From: Spirosoma utsteinense
GTDB taxonomy: Bacteria; Bacteroidota; Bacteroidia; Cytophagales; Spirosomataceae
Assembly: GCF_014282275.1 (NCBI RefSeq)
Contig: NZ_VFIA01000003.1
Coordinates: 186,001 to 250,000, forward strand
Direction: 5' to 3'
DNA length: 64,000 bases
Position 1 is the first letter of the stretch, and each line of letters starts with the position of its first letter. The notes beneath the pieces were generated by a model. It made no database searches and was not told the DNA's origin. It was given only the letters and a program-made list of their open reading frames with translations. Of this stretch, positions 17,609 to 26,499 are shown in pieces. A program made the position numbers and the translations under genes.

Positions 17609-18394
17609 TCAGCTAAAGATTGCAGCAGAGTCCATAAAACGGACGTTACGGCTCCGGGCTTCCGCGTAGATGGAGTCGGCCAGATGGCCAAGGCCCGTCA
17701 CATCGGACGTGCAGTCAGTCACGAGCACGAGTTTGGGAACGAGAGCCGGGGCAAAATCCAGCAACTGTTTCAGGCTATTGGCCACGCAGTGCGATTTAGC
17801 CTCGCCCATCAGGTAAATGGTATCGAACTGATCCAGATCGGCAATGAGCGCCGTGTTCAACTGCGTCTCCGGCACCGCCGGATCAGGAACCTGCGCCTGA
17901 AAGACCCCGAAGTGTTCGGTTAGCGGATAGAGCCCTTTTTGCACGGCTACATAGTCGCGGTCGCGCTGCTGCGTCCAGTACGTCAGCGCGTCGAACAGGG
18001 TATCGTGCAGCCCCGCCCCGCGCGACCCGATCAGGCAGTGGGCCGGCCAGATGAAATGCTGAAACTGTCCGTCGGCTTCGAGGTTCTGGACATACGTTCG
18101 GGTTTGGTCGGCGGCAAACCGGGGTATCCACCGATCATTGACTACGTCATCGGCCGAAATACGGGTGAAGGGCGCGGGATGCTCCCCTTCGGCATTGATC
18201 CAGAACATCGGATGGGCGATATCGAGCCGGTGATGGGTATCGAGCGTAACGACGATATGGTCAATACGGTCGGCGTAGCCGCGAATCAGCGAAGCCATCC
18301 GCTCAACGTCCTGCTCGGCCCCCGGCACGAACAAAGCGCCATTGGGGTGGCAGAAATCGAACTGGGTATCGATAATGAGAAAAGCGTTTGTCAC
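17609..18394 (-). CDS. Isochorismatase/nicotinamidase-like cysteine hydrolase
   Basis: 261 residues. The likely start is GTG at 18394, giving VTNAFLIIDTQFDF, where the family normally starts; it lies 7 bases after the previous stop, whereas the longer frame to 18475 would run back into the phosphotransferase gene. The triad is recognisable: Asp9 in LIIDTQ, Lys in VAVQKGLYP and the nucleophilic Cys in GEAKSHCVANSL. A HPMFW..WPAHC region fits metal-dependent nicotinamidase relatives. The substrate is uncertain, so no gene symbol is given. Confidence 0.88.
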   Translation of the reverse strand: MTNAFLIIDTQFDFCHPNGALFVPGAEQDVERMASLIRGYADRIDHIVVTLDTHHRLDIAHPMFWINAEGEHPAPFTRISADDVVNDRWIPRFAADQTRTYVQNLEADGQFQHFIWPAHCLIGSRGAGLHDTLFDALTYWTQQRDRDYVAVQKGLYPLTEHFGVFQAQVPDPAVPETQLNTALIADLDQFDTIYLMGEAKSHCVANSLKQLLDFAPALVPKLVLVTDCTSDVTGLGHLADSIYAEARSRNVRFMDSAAIFS

Positions 18395-18401
18395 CTGGCG
18401 T

Positions 18402-19517
18402 TTAGTATTTATTCGTTTCCACGGATTTGACCCCTGCCTGCGACAGGGTTTGGACACCGGTGAGCAAAGCAGCAAAGCGCGGGTCGTTCGTCAGTCCTTT
18501 TTTGTACCGCCCGTAAATCTGCTGGATAACGACGGCATTCTTGAACAGCCCAAATATATAATAGTAAAGCAAATTGGAAATATCGCGACCACTGCCTTCG
18601 GCGTAGCGCTGGGCAAACGCATGCCGGGTAAGGTTACCAGGGAGGTGCGTTAAATTAAACGTTTTCCGGAACGGGTCGTCATCCGCTTCGGCCCAGTACG
18701 ACAGCGAGGTTCCCACATCCATCAGCGGATCACCCACGGTACACATCTCCCAGTCCAGCACCGCTCGTACATCAGTGGCTGATGGGCCGGTCAACGCATC
18801 GACATCGAACACCACGTTATCGTACTTGAAATCGTTGTGAAGCAGCGTTGGTGCGTTATGTCCCGGCGCGTTTTCGTCGGGCAGCGCATCGGAAAGGTAG
18901 CGGGCCAGGTCGGTCATGGCGGGAACGTCGTCCGTTTGGGCGGCCAGATAACGTTTGCTCCAGCCGTCAACCTGCCGCTTTACGTAGCCTTCGGGTTTTC
19001 CTAGCTGGTTCAAGCCGGTCTGCTGAATGTCGAGCGCGTGCAGCTGCACCAGGTTATCGACCAGCGATTCCGACAGCCGACGCATGGTATCGGCGGGAAT
19101 AGCCATTTTCGGCGCGGTGTTCGCCCGCAAAATGACGCCGGGCACCCGCGCCATAACGTAAAACGGACAACCCAATATCGATTCGTCCTCGCAGAAAACA
19201 ACCGGAGCCGGAATTTTTGGGTAGCCTGCATCCCGCAGCAGGCTCAGCACCCGGAACTCGCGGCTCATATCGTGACCACCCTTAATGTCCTTTGCGCCCA
19301 CCGGTGGCCGACGCAATACGTATTCCTGTTCGCTGAGTCCACTTTTCTGCACACTGAGCAGATAGGTCAGGTTAGAGTAGCCGCCGGGAAACTGGGCTAC
19401 GTTGGTGATCGTACCGAAGTCCGGGGTGTGGTCATCGAGGTACGTTTGCAGAGCATGAATGTTGAGTTCTTCGCCGGGCCGGGTGGTGGTGGGCGTATCC
19501 TGTTTGATTGGGGTCAT
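18402..19517 (-). CDS. Phosphotransferase family protein (aminoglycoside phosphotransferase/ACAD10-like kinase fold)
   Basis: 371 residues of the APH/choline-kinase fold: PGGYSNLTYLL near the N-terminus, the catalytic loop LLHNDFKYDNVVFD and the metal-binding AVLDWEMCTVGDPLMDVG. This subgroup lies beside acyl-CoA dehydrogenases, as here, and corresponds to the kinase-like half of eukaryotic ACAD10 and ACAD11, which phosphorylate 4-hydroxy fatty acyl substrates during their breakdown. Clinical drug resistance is not implied. It is co-transcribed with the dehydrogenase (36-base gap). Confidence 0.92.
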   Translation of the reverse strand: MTPIKQDTPTTTRPGEELNIHALQTYLDDHTPDFGTITNVAQFPGGYSNLTYLLSVQKSGLSEQEYVLRRPPVGAKDIKGGHDMSREFRVLSLLRDAGYPKIPAPVVFCEDESILGCPFYVMARVPGVILRANTAPKMAIPADTMRRLSESLVDNLVQLHALDIQQTGLNQLGKPEGYVKRQVDGWSKRYLAAQTDDVPAMTDLARYLSDALPDENAPGHNAPTLLHNDFKYDNVVFDVDALTGPSATDVRAVLDWEMCTVGDPLMDVGTSLSYWAEADDDPFRKTFNLTHLPGNLTRHAFAQRYAEGSGRDISNLLYYYIFGLFKNAVVIQQIYGRYKKGLTNDPRFAALLTGVQTLSQAGVKSVETNKY

Positions 19518-19553
19518 GTTGAGGAAGCTGGTTGAACGAAGCGCGTTTGCCTG

Positions 19554-20798
19554 TTACGCCCGGGCGGATGCTACGTCAGCGGGCTTATTCTTGCGCGTGT
19601 CGAGTCCGTACTCCTTCAGAATGCTGCGGGCCAGGGCAGTTTTGTGAACTTCATCAGCACCGTCATAAATCCGGGCTCCGCGCTCGTGCCGGTAGTACCA
19701 GGGCAGAATCACATCGTCGGTAATACCCATAGCGCCGTAGGTTTGAATAGCCCGGTCAATGACGCTGAGCATAATATCGGCCACGTAGAACTTGATCTCC
19801 GAAATCTGGTTGCGCACCGCTGCCGCCCCGAGCTTGTCGATGTTCTGCGCCGTACGTAGCACCATCAGTCGGGACGCATCGATCTGGGCGCGGCTTTCGG
19901 CAATCCAGCCCTGCACGAACTGCTTTTCGCCCAGCATCACGCCATCTTCCATCTCGCGGGTGGCCGCTCGCCGACACATGAGGTCGAAGCAACGCTCACT
20001 GATACCGATCCAGCGCATGCAATGGTGAATACGGCCCGGTCCCAGCCGCTCCTGCGCCAGAGTGAAGCCCATGCCCTCGCCCCCGATCAGGTTCTCAACC
20101 GGCACCCGAACGTCGGTGTAGGTAACTTCGGCGTGGCTGCCCCAGTGGTCGGAGCCGTCGCCCATGATGCTGATATTCCGCACCAGTTCAAAACCCGGCG
20201 TATCGGTCGGCACCAGAATCATACTGGCCCGGCGGTGGGGCGACGCGTCGGGGTTGGTCACGGCCATGACCACGGCAAAAGCCGAGCCGTCGGCCGAGGA
20301 GGTGAACCACTTGCGACCGTTAATGACAAAGTCATTACCATCACGTACCGCCATCGTTCCCATTCGGGTGGGGTTGGACCCGGCGAACTCCGGCTCGGTC
20401 ATGGAAAAGCAGGACCGGATATCACCTTCCTTCAGTGGCTCCAGGTATTTGTGTTTGAGGTGTTCAGGCGCGTACCGGTTCATCAACTCCATATTGCCGA
20501 TATCCGGGGCCTGGCAGTTGAAGGTATAGTGGCCGAAGGGTGTCCAGGCCAGTACTTCGCTGATCTGCCCAAACTCGCATAGGGTTAGTCCCAGCCCGCC
20601 TTCGTCGATGCTGTGCTGCAACCCCCAAAGCCCGGCCCGTTTCACCAGCTCCCGCTTCTGATCAAGGATTTTGGCTATTTTCGAGAAGTTACCGGTCAGG
20701 TGCTCCGTGGTTTCGAGCGGAATAAGTTCGTTGAGAACGAACTCGCGGATACGGGGCACAAGGGCTTCCGTTTGGGAGGTGGCAAACAGCGGTTCCAT
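19554..20798 (-). CDS. Acyl-CoA dehydrogenase family protein (ACAD10/11-like)
   Basis: 414 residues starting MEPLFATSQTEALVPRIREF; the 25-codon upstream extension lacks conserved sequence. FAD-binding features are present (FSMTEPEFAGSNPTRMGT, INGRKWFTSSADGSA) and a C-terminal helical domain with QTYGAMGITDD and YYRHERGARIYDGADEVHK. It should oxidise an acyl-CoA, passing electrons to an electron-transfer flavoprotein. Its pairing with the kinase-like gene suggests a role in hydroxylated or unusual acyl-CoA breakdown, by analogy with ACAD10/11. No other fatty-acid genes are nearby. Confidence 0.94.
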   Translation of the reverse strand: MEPLFATSQTEALVPRIREFVLNELIPLETTEHLTGNFSKIAKILDQKRELVKRAGLWGLQHSIDEGGLGLTLCEFGQISEVLAWTPFGHYTFNCQAPDIGNMELMNRYAPEHLKHKYLEPLKEGDIRSCFSMTEPEFAGSNPTRMGTMAVRDGNDFVINGRKWFTSSADGSAFAVVMAVTNPDASPHRRASMILVPTDTPGFELVRNISIMGDGSDHWGSHAEVTYTDVRVPVENLIGGEGMGFTLAQERLGPGRIHHCMRWIGISERCFDLMCRRAATREMEDGVMLGEKQFVQGWIAESRAQIDASRLMVLRTAQNIDKLGAAAVRNQISEIKFYVADIMLSVIDRAIQTYGAMGITDDVILPWYYRHERGARIYDGADEVHKTALARSILKEYGLDTRKNKPADVASARA

Positions 20799-20829
20799 GG
20801 GTAAGTACGGTCTAGTGGGTCGATTTAGT

Positions 20830-21036
20830 TTAGCTGTCTTTCCGGTGTGGAATAACGGTGTAATGGGCCACACCCGACAATTCGTTACTTACGATTTCGG
20901 CGGCAACCTCTTCCAGATTTTCTTCATTCGTGGTGAAGAACAAACTTCTGGGGCTTTCCGTCTGCGTCGTGCGCAGCTCATAATATTCATTGTGATGCTG
21001 GATGTCGCTTTTTTCGACAAGTTGATACTGAGCCAT
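20830..21036 (-). CDS. Small conserved hypothetical protein
   Basis: 68 residues, soluble and acidic in the middle, starting MAQYQLVEKSDIQHHNEYYELR. No signal peptide, membrane segment or known motif. The codon use is like that of the neighbours and the ATG is followed by a complete frame, so it is likely a real gene. It lies 31 bases upstream of the acyl-CoA dehydrogenase gene in the same direction and may be the first gene of that transcript. Function unknown. Confidence 0.6.
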   Translation of the reverse strand: MAQYQLVEKSDIQHHNEYYELRTTQTESPRSLFFTTNEENLEEVAAEIVSNELSGVAHYTVIPHRKDS

Positions 21037-21305
21037 AATGAGTAATTTTATCTGGTAAAGTTAGTACTATTTCAGGACAAACGGGTTCTGAGCAGGCTTC
21101 TGCTAAACTACCTGCTCTTGTCCAGTGTTCAAACGAGCCTGTTCACAAACCTCCAAACGCCTTCAAATACACCCAATTGTCCCTTCTCTTTACTGAACAG
21201 CCCACCACCGTGCTATTCGTCCCTTTCAGTTGCAACGAACCGCCGTACAGCCCTACGTTTGTACTATCGAGCAACACACAAACGAATAAATCATAACTAT
21301 CGATC

Positions 21306-21779
21306 ATGAAAAACTTCCTCGTCACACTCGCTATTGGCGCCACCCTGTTTATGACGGTCAACACCCGTCCCTGCCTGGCGCAGACCGCTGTAGCTTCAAC
21401 CACGGTAGCAGCCGCCGGGCCAACTTACACCCTGACCGTTGTTATTCAAAACGTATCGAAGCGCACGGGCAAGATCCGGCTTGGGCTGGCCAACAATGCC
21501 GCCAGCTTCGACGGAGAATCGTTTCGCACGCAGATTGTGGACGTATCCGCTTCGGGGGATCTAGTCGTTACGTTTGATAGTCTGGTGGCAGGCCGTTACG
21601 CCGTTCGGCTGTATCAGGATCTGAACGGCAACGAGAAGATCGACTTCAACGGCCCGATGCCTGCCGAACCGTTTGGCTTCTCGAACGTGACCATGCTGAT
21701 GGGGCCTCCCAACTTTGGCCAGTGTGCTTTCGACCTCGCCGAGAACAAGCGGATTCCGGTAAGTTTGATCGAAATGTAA
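21306..21779 (+). CDS. Secreted DUF2141 domain protein
   Basis: 157 residues with a signal peptide (MKNFLVTLAIGATLFMTVNTRPCLAQ). The mature part is a DUF2141 domain: VVIQNVSKRTGKIRLGL, then the DSLVAGRYAVRLYQDLNGNEKID motif and EPFGFSN near the end. The family is common in Bacteroidota and Proteobacteria and has no established function; a carbohydrate- or metal-related periplasmic role is only guessed. Monocistronic, with a hairpin terminator behind it. Confidence 0.9.
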   Translation: MKNFLVTLAIGATLFMTVNTRPCLAQTAVASTTVAAAGPTYTLTVVIQNVSKRTGKIRLGLANNAASFDGESFRTQIVDVSASGDLVVTFDSLVAGRYAVRLYQDLNGNEKIDFNGPMPAEPFGFSNVTMLMGPPNFGQCAFDLAENKRIPVSLIEM

Positions 21780-21823
21780 GCCGGCAATACCACGCCCCTA
21801 CATAGGCATACTATTCTTTTGTG

Positions 21824-21853
21824 GAGCCGTCTGATTGTCAGGCGGCTCTTTTT
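21824..21853 (+). terminator. Intrinsic terminator after the DUF2141 gene
   Basis: An 11-bp stem (GAGCCGTCTGA with TCAGGCGGCTC, one G-T pair) with a three-base loop TTG and a T5 tract. Confidence 0.85.
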
Positions 21854-21955
21854 GGTCATTACCAACAAAACGGTTAAACGCCTGTTTAGATAGACTGCAA
21901 CACAGAACCCATTGGGTAACCAGTCTATTCGTGTTACCCTTCTCAACGTTATATC

Positions 21956-22822
21956 ATGAGTCAATCTGAATTTCGACCAAAAGCCGAAGAAATTCCCGGC
22001 CAGCAACTTCCATACCCCGCCCGCCAGTCAGACATGGACCCCGCCCCCGACAGCGACCTGTCGAACTACAAGCCAGCGGGCAAACTCACTGATAAAGTTG
22101 CCCTCATCACCGGTGCCGACTCCGGCATTGGCCGCGCGGTTGCCATTGCCTTCGCTATGGAAGGGGCCGACGTAGCTATCGTTTACAACGAAAACACCGA
22201 CGATGCGAAATATACCAAGCGTCTGGTCGAGTCAAAAGGCCGTTCGTGTCTGGTGATACAGGCCGACGTTCGGCAAAAAAGCCTGTGTGAAGATGCCGTC
22301 CGGCAAACGGTCGAGAAATACGGCAAGCTGAATATTCTGGTCAACAATGCCGCGTTTCAGCAATCGCAGGAGAAGCTGGAAGACATTACCGAAGAGCAGC
22401 TCCGACGCACATTCGACACCAACATCCTGGCGTACTTCTTCATGGCACAGGCAGCGCTGCCACACCTGAACGAAGGCGACTGCATCGTGAACACGGGTAG
22501 CATTGTCGGGATTGTGGGTAACCCGATCCTAGTGGATTATACGGCGACGAAGGGTGCTATCCACGCGTTCACCAAATCGCTGGCTATTCAGCTGGGCGAG
22601 CGGAACATTCGCGTCAACTGTGTAGCACCCGGCCCGGTCTGGACACCCAACATACCCGCGACGATGCCCAAAGATGAAGTCAAAAACTTCGGCCATGAGG
22701 TAGCGCTGGCCCGTCCTGGCCAACCCGAAGAGCTAGCCCCGGCTTATGTGCTGCTGGCTTCCAGCGATGGCAGTTTCATGACCGGCAGCATTGTGGAAGT
22801 AACCGGTGGCAAACTGGGTTAG
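21956..22822 (+). CDS. Short-chain dehydrogenase/reductase (YhdF/YhxC-like)
   Basis: 288 residues. An N-terminal extension of about 40 residues, rich in Pro and Asp (QQLPYPARQSDMDP), is typical of the stress-associated glucose/ribitol dehydrogenase-like SDR group. The NAD(P) motif TGADSGIG is at residues 52-59; catalytic Ser182, Tyr195 and Lys199 (VDYTATKGA) are in place. It probably oxidises or reduces a sugar or polyol with NAD(P)H. It is followed by an inverted repeat and then the gluconate dehydrogenase-like pair, so it may share the transcript. Confidence 0.94.
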   Translation: MSQSEFRPKAEEIPGQQLPYPARQSDMDPAPDSDLSNYKPAGKLTDKVALITGADSGIGRAVAIAFAMEGADVAIVYNENTDDAKYTKRLVESKGRSCLVIQADVRQKSLCEDAVRQTVEKYGKLNILVNNAAFQQSQEKLEDITEEQLRRTFDTNILAYFFMAQAALPHLNEGDCIVNTGSIVGIVGNPILVDYTATKGAIHAFTKSLAIQLGERNIRVNCVAPGPVWTPNIPATMPKDEVKNFGHEVALARPGQPEELAPAYVLLASSDGSFMTGSIVEVTGGKLG

Positions 22823-22919
22823 TGAATGATGAGTGATGTACCTACGGCCCCATGTTGCCTCAGTCTATAACATCGCTCATCATTCACCGCTCATCATTCA
22901 TCGTTCATCATTCACCATT
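22822..22919. repeat. Inverted and tandem repeat of the TGAATGAGTGA family (copy 4)
   Basis: GTGAATGATGAGTGATGT (22822-22839) pairs with 22870-22887 with one mismatch. Behind it the short unit TCATCATTCA (CGCTCATCATTCATCG..) recurs about three times up to 22919. The unit is a variant of the repeat in copies 1, 3 and 5. It lies between the SDR and subunit-3 genes, both rightward. Confidence 0.7.
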
Positions 22920-22924
22920 ATACA

Positions 22925-23512
22925 ATGCCCTACCCACCCAACACCGTCCGTGCGCTACTCAATACCGATCAGGTCACCGATATTACCCGGCAGGTGTTGA
23001 CCGAGCGCCTTAATGCCCCTAGCCGACAGCCCGTTTTCTTTTCTGCCGACGAATACGCCTTACTGGAAGTGGTCTGTAACCGCCTGATTCCGCAGGATGA
23101 TGGCATGCAGACTATTGAGATCTGGGGCGGCATCGACGACCGGCTTGCCGAAAACAAATCCAATGGCTGGCGATACGACACCATGCCAACCGATCATGAA
23201 GCCTACCGGCGCGGATTGACAGGCATCGAAGAAAGCGCCCAGACCCTCTTCCAGCAGCCGTTTCAGCAGCTTGCCACCGACCAGCAGGATCGTATTCTCG
23301 GTCTTGTCCAAACGGGTGACGCGCCCGGAGCGATCTGGCAGACTATGCCATCGGAGCGCTTTTTCGAGGAAATGCTCGCCGAAGCCGTCGAGAATTACTA
23401 CAGCCACCCGCTAGTACAGGAAACAATCGGGTATGTCGGCATGGCCGATCAACCCGCCTGGAACCGGCTGGGATTAAACAACTTAGAAGATCGCGAACCC
23501 CGGCAGCTCTAA
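22925..23512 (+). CDS. Gluconate 2-dehydrogenase subunit 3 family protein
   Basis: 195 residues matching the small subunit that accompanies GMC-type sugar/gluconate dehydrogenases (FSADEYALLEVVCNRLIPQDD, LFQQPFQQLATDQQDRILGLV, FFEEMLAEAVENYYSHPLVQ). Classical members carry a twin-arginine signal and export the flavin subunit; this one begins MPYPPNTVRALLNTDQ with no signal, so the complex may be cytoplasmic. The GMC subunit follows 27 bases later, and the two are expected to form one enzyme. Confidence 0.92.
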   Translation: MPYPPNTVRALLNTDQVTDITRQVLTERLNAPSRQPVFFSADEYALLEVVCNRLIPQDDGMQTIEIWGGIDDRLAENKSNGWRYDTMPTDHEAYRRGLTGIEESAQTLFQQPFQQLATDQQDRILGLVQTGDAPGAIWQTMPSERFFEEMLAEAVENYYSHPLVQETIGYVGMADQPAWNRLGLNNLEDREPRQL

Positions 23513-23539
23513 CCTGGCGGGGCGCTGAGTCCACTTACC

Positions 23540-25081
23540 ATGCAACACCATTCAATAAACGAAACCGTCGACGCCGTCATCATCGGTACCGGGGCGGGCG
23601 GGGCTCCTTTGCTGGCGCGACTGGCAGCAGCCGGTTTGCGCGTCGTAGCGCTCGAAGCAGGCAAGCAGTGGAATCCCGCCAAAGACTTCGCTACCGACGA
23701 ACGATCGCAGGAGAAACTGTTCTGGAACGACGAACGGCTCAGCGCGGGGAAAGACCCGATACCCTTCGGCAACAACAATTCCGGTACGGGTGTGGGCGGC
23801 TCAACGCTGCACTATACCGCCTATACCCCACGCGCCCAACCCGACGATCTGCAAATCCGGACTGATTTTGGCGTGGGCGAAGACTGGCCGTTTGGCTTTG
23901 AGCAGATCGAGCCGTACTACACCGAGGTTGAGCAGTTCATCGGCGTATCCGGTCCATCGCCCTACCCCTGGGGACCAGCCCGCCAAAAAGGGTACGCGCT
24001 TGGTCCACTACCCCTCAATGGCGCTGGTCAGCTTATGGAGCGGGGGTGTCGGGATATTGGCCTGAAAACATCGCCAGCGGCCAACGCGGCCCTGTCGGCG
24101 GGGTATTACCAGGAGGGCGTCGGCTATCGACACGCCTGTACCAACCGGGGCTTTTGTCAGGCAGGCTGTAACAACGGTGCCAAGGCCAGCATGGACGTGA
24201 CTTACATCCCGCTGGCCGTTCATCACGGTGCCGAAATCCGCCCCGAATGCTTCGTTACCCAGTTTGTCCGGGATGGGGCGGGTAAAATAACCGAGGTTAT
24301 CTACATCCGGAACGGGCAGGAAGAGCGGCAAAAATGCCGGTTCGTATTCCTGTGCGCCGGCGCTATTGAAACGCCACGCCTGCTACTCATGAATGGCATC
24401 GCCAACAGCAGCGGCCAGGTAGGGCGCAACGTCATGGCGCATACGGGCCTTCAGATATGGGGTGAGTTCGACGAAGACATCAGACCCTACAAAGGTATTC
24501 CCGGCTCCCTGATTTCGGAAGACATGCACCGGCCCGACAAGGCCGACTTCGTGGGCGGGTACCTGCTTCAATCCATTGGCGTTATGCCGGTTACCTACGT
24601 CAGCCAGATGGCGCGGGGCCGGGGTTTGTGGGGGCAGGACCTGAAACGGGCCGCTGCGGCTTACAACCACGTAGCAGGCATCAATATTCTCGGCGACTGC
24701 CTGCCTTACGAGGGTAACTTCCTGGAGTTATCCGACGAGAAAGACATCCGTGGACTACCCAAACCCCGTATCTACTTCTCCAATGGCGAGAGCGAAGAGC
24801 GCATGACGGCCCACGCCGACAAGGTCATGCGGGAAATCTGGGATGCCGCCGGGGCTAAAAACGTCTGGGCCTTTCCGCGGAATGCGCACATCATTGGTAC
24901 CTGCCGGATGGGCAACGACCGCGAATCGTCGGTTGTGGACGCCAATGGGCAGTCGTATGATATTCCTAACCTATACATCAGTGATAACTCAACCTTTCCC
25001 AGTGCATTAAGCGTGAACCCGGCCCTGACTATTATGGCCCTGGCGCTCCGTACGGCAGATAAATTTCTAAAAAAGTCGTAA
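23540..25081 (+). CDS. GMC family oxidoreductase (gluconate/sugar dehydrogenase flavoprotein type)
   Basis: 513 residues. The N-terminal FAD-binding motif is AVIIGTGAGGAPLLARLAAAG, followed by VALEAG. The C-terminal active site shows His in NAHIIGTCRMGND and Asn in SALSVNPALTIM, the usual GMC pair. A cluster CTNRGFCQAGC near the middle has several cysteines. It should oxidise a sugar or alcohol and pass electrons on, with subunit 3 as partner. No cytochrome c subunit gene is present here. Confidence 0.95.
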   Translation: MQHHSINETVDAVIIGTGAGGAPLLARLAAAGLRVVALEAGKQWNPAKDFATDERSQEKLFWNDERLSAGKDPIPFGNNNSGTGVGGSTLHYTAYTPRAQPDDLQIRTDFGVGEDWPFGFEQIEPYYTEVEQFIGVSGPSPYPWGPARQKGYALGPLPLNGAGQLMERGCRDIGLKTSPAANAALSAGYYQEGVGYRHACTNRGFCQAGCNNGAKASMDVTYIPLAVHHGAEIRPECFVTQFVRDGAGKITEVIYIRNGQEERQKCRFVFLCAGAIETPRLLLMNGIANSSGQVGRNVMAHTGLQIWGEFDEDIRPYKGIPGSLISEDMHRPDKADFVGGYLLQSIGVMPVTYVSQMARGRGLWGQDLKRAAAAYNHVAGINILGDCLPYEGNFLELSDEKDIRGLPKPRIYFSNGESEERMTAHADKVMREIWDAAGAKNVWAFPRNAHIIGTCRMGNDRESSVVDANGQSYDIPNLYISDNSTFPSALSVNPALTIMALALRTADKFLKKS

Positions 25082-25157
25082 GTCTGTAAGTCGTAGGGTC
25101 GTAAGTGCTTCCCTCATCGACGCTACGTACGACTTACCCACTTACAGACTTACGACT
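25074..25157. repeat. Long inverted repeat of an AGTCGTAAGT family
   Basis: Perfect 18-nt arms AGTCGTAAGTCTGTAAGT (25074-25091) and its complement (25140-25157), with further partly complementary sequence inside (GGTCGTAAG with CTTAC..). The left arm overlaps the stop codon of the GMC gene (25079-25081) and the right arm ends 10 bases before the next start codon. It differs in sequence from the TGAATGAGTGA family. Confidence 0.85.
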
Positions 25158-25167
25158 ACCTTCAGAC

Positions 25168-26499
25168 ATGAACTTCCTTCAGCATATCAAGAAAAAATAC
25201 GGTGATGGCAACTATGCCGGTGACCAGTTCGGTGGCGCGGGTGGCCACGATGGCAGTGGCCTGCCCGCCGATAATCCGGGGAATTTCATGTTCGCTACGG
25301 GCATCGAATGCTCGTATCCAACGATTGAAAAAGGAAAAGTCAGACGCGATCAGTTGCGCGAATGTGGCCATTACGACCGCTGGAAGGAGGATTTGGGGCT
25401 GGTGAAAGAAACCGGCTTGCGGGTTTTGCGCTATGGACTGCCCTACTACAGCATTCATAAAGCACCGGGCAAGTATGACTGGAGCTTTGCCGATGAGGTG
25501 ATGAACGAGATGAAACGGCTCGACATTGTCCCCATTCTGGACCTGATGCACTTCGGCGTGCCCGACTGGATCGAGAACTTCCAGAATCCCGAACTCCCTG
25601 TTCATTTTGCCGACTATGCCGGAGCCGTGGCCAAACGCTACCCCTGGGTACGGTATTACACACCCGTCAACGAGATCTACGTGACCGCCCGGATCAGCGG
25701 TAAAGACGGCGTCTGGAATGAGCAGCTCAAAACCGACAAAGGGTTTGTGACGGCCATGAAACATGCCGCAGCGGCCAGTATTATGGGGACGCAGCAAATT
25801 GCTCAATACCGGAACGACTGTGTGATCGTACAGAGCGAAAGCGCCGAATTTACCCACGAACTCTGCGCCACCCCCTCAGCCCAAACGTCGCTGGACAACG
25901 AACTACGGTTTCTATCCCTTGACCTCCTGTATGCCAATGCGCCTTCGGCAACGGTACTCATGTACCTGCTCGACAACGGCATGACCCGGAAGGAATATGA
26001 CTGGTTCATGGCCGGAAAACCACCCGGCTACCAGATCATGGGCAACGACTACTACGGCCGAAACGAACGAATTAAACTGCCGGACGGTAGCATTCAAACG
26101 TCGATGGACGTACTGGGCTGGTATGAGATTACGAAAGACTATTATGAGCGATACAAGCTGCCCGTGATGCACACTGAAACGAACGTGTTCGAAGCCGATC
26201 AGGCCGTTATGTGGCTCCACAAACAGTGGATCAGCATCATGCGGATGCGCCGGGATGGTATTCCGGTGTTGGGGTTCACCTGGTACAGCCTGATCGACCA
26301 GATCGACTGGGACATTCAACTTGCCGAAGTGAAAAACCACGTCAACGAGTGCGGGCTGTACGACCTCGACCGGAAGCCGCGTCCGGTATGCGAAGCCTAC
26401 AAGAACCTACTGCAGGAATTCGGCCAGATCACGATCGTGCCTCATGCCGAAATGCTCGAAATAACCGACCGCCCCGCCCGGCTTAAAGTGGCAATGTGA
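25168..26499 (+). CDS. Glycoside hydrolase family 1-like protein
   Basis: 443 residues starting MNFLQHIKKKYGDGN at 25168; the upstream codons lie in the inverted repeat. The TIM-barrel sequence shows GH1 landmarks: acid/base Glu in RYYTPVNEIYV and probable nucleophile Glu in PVMHTETNVFEAD, though both motifs are altered from the usual TxNEP and ITENG. The central LRYGLPYYSIHKAPGKYDW segment is also typical. It probably cleaves beta-glycosides or carries a related activity. It lies behind the sugar dehydrogenase pair, which suggests joint use in sugar handling. Confidence 0.88.
   Translation: MNFLQHIKKKYGDGNYAGDQFGGAGGHDGSGLPADNPGNFMFATGIECSYPTIEKGKVRRDQLRECGHYDRWKEDLGLVKETGLRVLRYGLPYYSIHKAPGKYDWSFADEVMNEMKRLDIVPILDLMHFGVPDWIENFQNPELPVHFADYAGAVAKRYPWVRYYTPVNEIYVTARISGKDGVWNEQLKTDKGFVTAMKHAAAASIMGTQQIAQYRNDCVIVQSESAEFTHELCATPSAQTSLDNELRFLSLDLLYANAPSATVLMYLLDNGMTRKEYDWFMAGKPPGYQIMGNDYYGRNERIKLPDGSIQTSMDVLGWYEITKDYYERYKLPVMHTETNVFEADQAVMWLHKQWISIMRMRRDGIPVLGFTWYSLIDQIDWDIQLAEVKNHVNECGLYDLDRKPRPVCEAYKNLLQEFGQITIVPHAEMLEITDRPARLKVAM

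Noticed and set aside
18395-18475. Longer start for the isochorismatase-like gene
   Set aside because: It overlaps the coding region of the phosphotransferase gene; GTG at 18394 fits the gap and the conserved LIIDTQ start.
18402-19517. Aminoglycoside resistance gene
   Set aside because: Context beside an acyl-CoA dehydrogenase points to the ACAD10-like kinase subgroup, not to drug resistance.
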